Of a DNA stretch of 64,000 nt, positions 61,194-64,000 are shown piece after piece. The DNA comes from UBA7332 sp051652645 (GTDB lineage Bacteria; Bacteroidota; Bacteroidia; Bacteroidales; UBA7332): NCBI GenBank assembly GCA_051652645.1, contig JBOFUP010000019.1, positions 1 to 64,000 of the forward strand. The letters are read 5' to 3'. The notes below the pieces were generated by a model. The model saw nothing but the letters and a program-made list of their open reading frames with translations. It ran no database searches and was not told the DNA's origin. The translations under genes and the position numbers were made by a program. Position 1 is the first letter of the stretch, and every line of letters starts with the position of its first letter.

Positions 61194-62114
61194 TTATGGT
61201 TTAATATTTAAAAGCTCCTCTACTACCTCTATCTTCTCCGCTGTTGGGATGCTAGCATCGATCCAGTTTATATTAAATCCTCTTCTCTCCATACCTCTAA
61301 ACCAAGTCATCTGTCTCTTAGCAAATTGATGAATAGCTCTCTCGAGAGAGTCTCTCATCTGCTTAAGAGACAATTCACCTATGATATGTTGAGTAATGAA
61401 TTTGTATTCTAATCCATAGTAGATAAGATCCTCGGCAGGTATGCCCTCTGCCATAAGAGCTCTCACCTCATCCACCATTCCCTCCTCAATGCGACTATCT
61501 AGTCGTCTAGTTATCTTCTCTCTCCTAAGATCTCTATCTATGTCTACACCAATAATAAGACTATTTAAAGGAGCAAACTCATTTGCTTGCGCATTATCAG
61601 TGAGGTAGTACTCCTCTATCTCAATAGCCCTAATTGCTCTTTTTGCAGTATCAACATCCGTACTATTATGAAGGTTCTTATAACCCCTAAGTATTTCTGT
61701 TAGCTCTTCAAGAGATCTATTAGCTAGTCTATCTCTAAGTTCTCTATTCTCAGGAACAGCCAATAATTTATATCCTTTCAACACAGACTCTATGTACATA
61801 CCTGTCCCTCCACATAGGATGGGCATCATCCCTTTTGACTTTATCTGGGAGTATGCATTATGAAAATCATGTTGAAATTCAAATAGATTATATTTTGTTC
61901 CAGGCTCACATATATCTATTAGATGATGCTTCACCTGCTTTCCCTCTACCACATAGTCAGCTAGATCCTTACCCGTACCAATATCCATTCTACGATATAC
62001 TTGGCGGGAATCTCCACTAATGATTTCACTACCTAGCTTTGCAGCCAAAGCAGCTCCAAAGGGAGTCTTTCCTGAGGCAGTGGGCCCTATAATGGTTATT
62101 AAGTCGTATTGCAT
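61194..62114 (-). CDS. miaA: tRNA dimethylallyltransferase
   Basis: MiaA adds a dimethylallyl group to A37 of tRNAs that read codons starting with U. The 306-residue protein has the P-loop GPTASGKT (10-17), then ISGDSRQVYRRMDIGTGK, the DDICEP-like HHLIDICEP, the GGTGMYIESVLKG region and DTAKRAIRAIEI. FAKRQMTWFRG near the end is typical. The gene is first in a unit with the 5'-nucleotidase. Its promoter lies about 32 bases upstream. Confidence 0.95.
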   Translation of the reverse strand: MQYDLITIIGPTASGKTPFGAALAAKLGSEIISGDSRQVYRRMDIGTGKDLADYVVEGKQVKHHLIDICEPGTKYNLFEFQHDFHNAYSQIKSKGMMPILCGGTGMYIESVLKGYKLLAVPENRELRDRLANRSLEELTEILRGYKNLHNSTDVDTAKRAIRAIEIEEYYLTDNAQANEFAPLNSLIIGVDIDRDLRREKITRRLDSRIEEGMVDEVRALMAEGIPAEDLIYYGLEYKFITQHIIGELSLKQMRDSLERAIHQFAKRQMTWFRGMERRGFNINWIDASIPTAEKIEVVEELLNIKP

Positions 62115-62145
62115 ATAGTATGTATTCTGTTTGTTCTAATTCTGA

Positions 62146-62176
62146 CAAAGATAACTTAAAAAGGATAAAGGGACAA
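62146..62176 (-). promoter_or_regulatory. miaA promoter, overlapping the upstream terminator
   Basis: On the minus strand, TTG (62174-62176), a 20-bp spacer and TATCTTTG (62146-62153) fit the Bacteroidota pattern. The spacer and -33 box lie within the hairpin of the endonuclease terminator. Confidence 0.6.
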
Positions 62177-62212
62177 CACATACAGAGTAAGTGCTCTCCC
62201 TTTATCCTTTTT
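62158..62212 (-). terminator. terminator after the endonuclease gene
   Basis: Two 16-bp arms (62158-62173 and 62197-62212) pair perfectly just past the endonuclease stop codon. Confidence 0.85.
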
Positions 62213-62223
62213 TAGAGATCTAA

Positions 62224-64000
62224 TTATAGAGTAACCTTAGCTACTTTTCGACCTTCATTACTTTTTACCTCAACAATATAGAGACCTTTTCTCGAAAGAG
62301 TGATCTGCTCAAATGGAGCACAATCAATTCTCTGTTTTACGATAACACCAGTTAGATCATATATGCTTATGGTTGACCCCTGAGGAAGTGCCTCAGCAAA
62401 GATCTGACCATTACCAGCCCAAACTTTAATTTGAGAGATGACATCCGATGGTGTAGAGGTAGCTGTTTGAGTCGTTACCGTCATAGGTGATGAGATAACT
62501 GGATCTGCAGCCACAGTAGTAACTGTGTAATAATATATTGTCTCTGCATCTAAATCCGAGATCAACATATTAGTTGTTTTTCCAGCTCTACGAGGATAAC
62601 CCTCAACCATAGGATAAGTAACCTTGTCACCACCAGTCTCTATTTTAAGCTCATTGATATATACTCTCTTATTTTTAGCAGCATATATCTCAATAGTAGA
62701 CTCTTTTGTCTGCGATGGTATCTCAAGTACAAAGGTTTCCTCTGCACTACCAGTCAAGAATTCACCAACAAGTTCACCATCTACATCAACAAATATTCTA
62801 GCATCTGAATCAGATCCATATTTTTTTGCTTTGATCGTAATCACTGATGGTGAAGTTAAATCATAGATAGGAGAAGTTAAAATACCTGGGTTACTACCCG
62901 AAGCCAAACGAATCATACCATCTTTAACCTCTGTATAACCTGACTCTTCCCATCCTTGAGGGAAGCTTGAGAAATCCTCATCAGCTAAAACAGTCAGACC
63001 GTTTCCTACCTCAACTACCTTCTTGTAAAGAGAAACCTCATAATCAGTAGCTAATGAAGAAGGTGTCCAGTTAGCCACAAAGCTAGTTGACTTAACCTCT
63101 GTTGCCGGAAGTGCCGAGAAGTTATCAGTTGCACTACCAATGAGCGTAACAACAACATCTCTCTCGATGTTTGCACCTGAAATTGTAAGAGTCACTGATT
63201 CACTACCCGCAATAATTGGAGTGTAGATCACTTGAATCTGAACACCACTATTCACTTGATCAGCTGTCAAAGTCTGAGGTGTTACAATAAATCTAGCTGC
63301 TGCCTCACCTGTAACACTAATATTGATATTTCCACCTTCTAGGTTTCGACCCTTAATCTCCATCATGATTTGAGATGTAGATGTCCAGTGTACCTCAGGC
63401 ATAGAAATTGTACTGTTGTATGTTGGCGAGGTTATAGCAGGCGCAGAAGAATTCAATGTGAATGGCTGCCCCACCATGTTACCCCAAAGATACTCTATCA
63501 ACTCAGGATAGTCAATATATGGATTTCTATTCTTCTGCAACTTATAGATCTCCTCTGCACGGTTGATCTCTTTTTCACTCACTGGATCTTGACGAGTCCA
63601 TTGAACTAAAAGGTCTTTAGCCCAAGGACGAAGCATGGGCCAAGTTTCTCCTTTTACAATCATCGTTGGGGCCTGGGTGCCTGTCCAACTATAATTCTCA
63701 TAACAAGTGAACATATATAAATAAGCTCTGGCAAAATCACCTTTGTACTCATCAAGAGGCTCAAAGGCATTATCACTGTACTCAGTACCGAAACTATTTT
63801 TACCAACCTTGATTGCTCCATTATCCCACGATGGATTAGAAACAATTCCCAATGGATAATTACTTCTTCTTGAGTTAGCATCAATATCGGAAGGGTTCAA
63901 GTGATATAGATCCTTGTACGCATCATTATTTGTACCACCCCACCAGCTCTTAGCTACACTATGCTCAATGTTCATTCCACCTGGTGCTTTTCCGCTACCT
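62224..64000 (-). CDS. secreted endonuclease I with a T9SS-like C-terminus (5' end outside window)
   Basis: The visible 592 residues continue off the right edge, so the signal peptide and start are missing; the first in-window residues read GSGKAPGGMNIEHS. The EndoI/NucM nuclease domain shows NIEHSVAKSWWGG (catalytic histidine), YKDLYHLNPSDIDANSRRSNYPLG and WAKDLLVQWTRQDPVSEKEI. An immunoglobulin-like domain and a fibronectin type III domain (ATEVKSTSFVANWTPSSLATDYEVSL) follow. A C-terminal T9SS-like sorting domain (GSTISIYDLTGVIVKQ, KGLYIVEVKSNEGRKVAKV) ends the protein. It likely degrades extracellular DNA or RNA. Confidence 0.88.
   Translation of the reverse strand, partial: GSGKAPGGMNIEHSVAKSWWGGTNNDAYKDLYHLNPSDIDANSRRSNYPLGIVSNPSWDNGAIKVGKNSFGTEYSDNAFEPLDEYKGDFARAYLYMFTCYENYSWTGTQAPTMIVKGETWPMLRPWAKDLLVQWTRQDPVSEKEINRAEEIYKLQKNRNPYIDYPELIEYLWGNMVGQPFTLNSSAPAITSPTYNSTISMPEVHWTSTSQIMMEIKGRNLEGGNINISVTGEAAARFIVTPQTLTADQVNSGVQIQVIYTPIIAGSESVTLTISGANIERDVVVTLIGSATDNFSALPATEVKSTSFVANWTPSSLATDYEVSLYKKVVEVGNGLTVLADEDFSSFPQGWEESGYTEVKDGMIRLASGSNPGILTSPIYDLTSPSVITIKAKKYGSDSDARIFVDVDGELVGEFLTGSAEETFVLEIPSQTKESTIEIYAAKNKRVYINELKIETGGDKVTYPMVEGYPRRAGKTTNMLISDLDAETIYYYTVTTVAADPVISSPMTVTTQTATSTPSDVISQIKVWAGNGQIFAEALPQGSTISIYDLTGVIVKQRIDCAPFEQITLSRKGLYIVEVKSNEGRKVAKVTL

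Overview
The window comes from an AT-rich member of the Bacteroidota, most likely order Bacteroidales. Three things point there. Promoters fit the Bacteroidota pattern (TTTG or TTG, 19-21 bp, TAnnTTTG), for example before the tRNA-Arg, kduI, rplS and lipA. Three proteins end in domains resembling type IX secretion (T9SS) sorting signals: a lamin-tail protein, a phosphodiester glycosidase and an endonuclease I. The families are typical of the order: FISUMP/fimbrillin-like lipoproteins, porin O/P, DUF4827, DUF4494 and DUF4861. I cannot name the genus. Nearly all genes lie on the minus strand; rplS, tRNA-Arg and hemW are on the plus strand. No phage, integrase, transposase or CRISPR array was seen.

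Layout. 1-8.4 kb: rplS with a structured leader, the lipoate operon lipA-lipB, a lamin-tail secreted protein overlapping a small membrane protein, a DEDDh exonuclease, a beta-barrel protein and an NAD(P)-binding protein. 7.5-15.2 kb: a tightly packed six-gene run (dcuC-type transporter, isoaspartyl dipeptidase, porin, M14 peptidase, porin, alpha/beta hydrolase), probably for uptake and breakdown of peptides including isoaspartyl peptides. It is preceded by a leucine-rich-repeat-like lipoprotein with two nearly identical 221-residue modules. 17.6-21.8 kb: a membrane-anchored SARP/BTAD-like regulator and a secreted phosphodiester glycosidase. 22.2-26.3 kb: kduI-kduD-DUF4861 for unsaturated uronate breakdown, with a LacI-type regulator next door and a LacI-like operator at the kduI start. 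26.3-42.5 kb: mostly housekeeping genes (lptB, glmM, NrnA-like DHH, YggS, CorA, hemW, rlmI, SlyD-like FKBP), with an AAA-DUF4435 fusion resembling PARIS defence proteins among them.

42.7-44.5 kb: a 5'-nucleotidase whose two domains are separate genes in reversed order, then tRNA-Arg(UCU). 44.5-45.9 kb: a 1.4-kb gene-free stretch holding two unexplained repeat arrays, one with an exact 22-bp period. 45.9-54.1 kb: an accessory operon of four surface lipoproteins, three with the same FISUMP ending and one a fimbrillin-like protein ending in a metzincin-type zinc motif. 54.8-64 kb: umuDC, a cation-efflux protein, an AAA ATPase with a histone-like basic tail, a full-length 5'-nucleotidase, miaA and a truncated secreted endonuclease I.

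The most promising places for something new are the fimbrillin/metzincin operon with the repeat-rich region beside it, the AAA-DUF4435 fusion and the membrane-bound SARP-like regulator. Functions come from reading motifs by eye. No database search was run.
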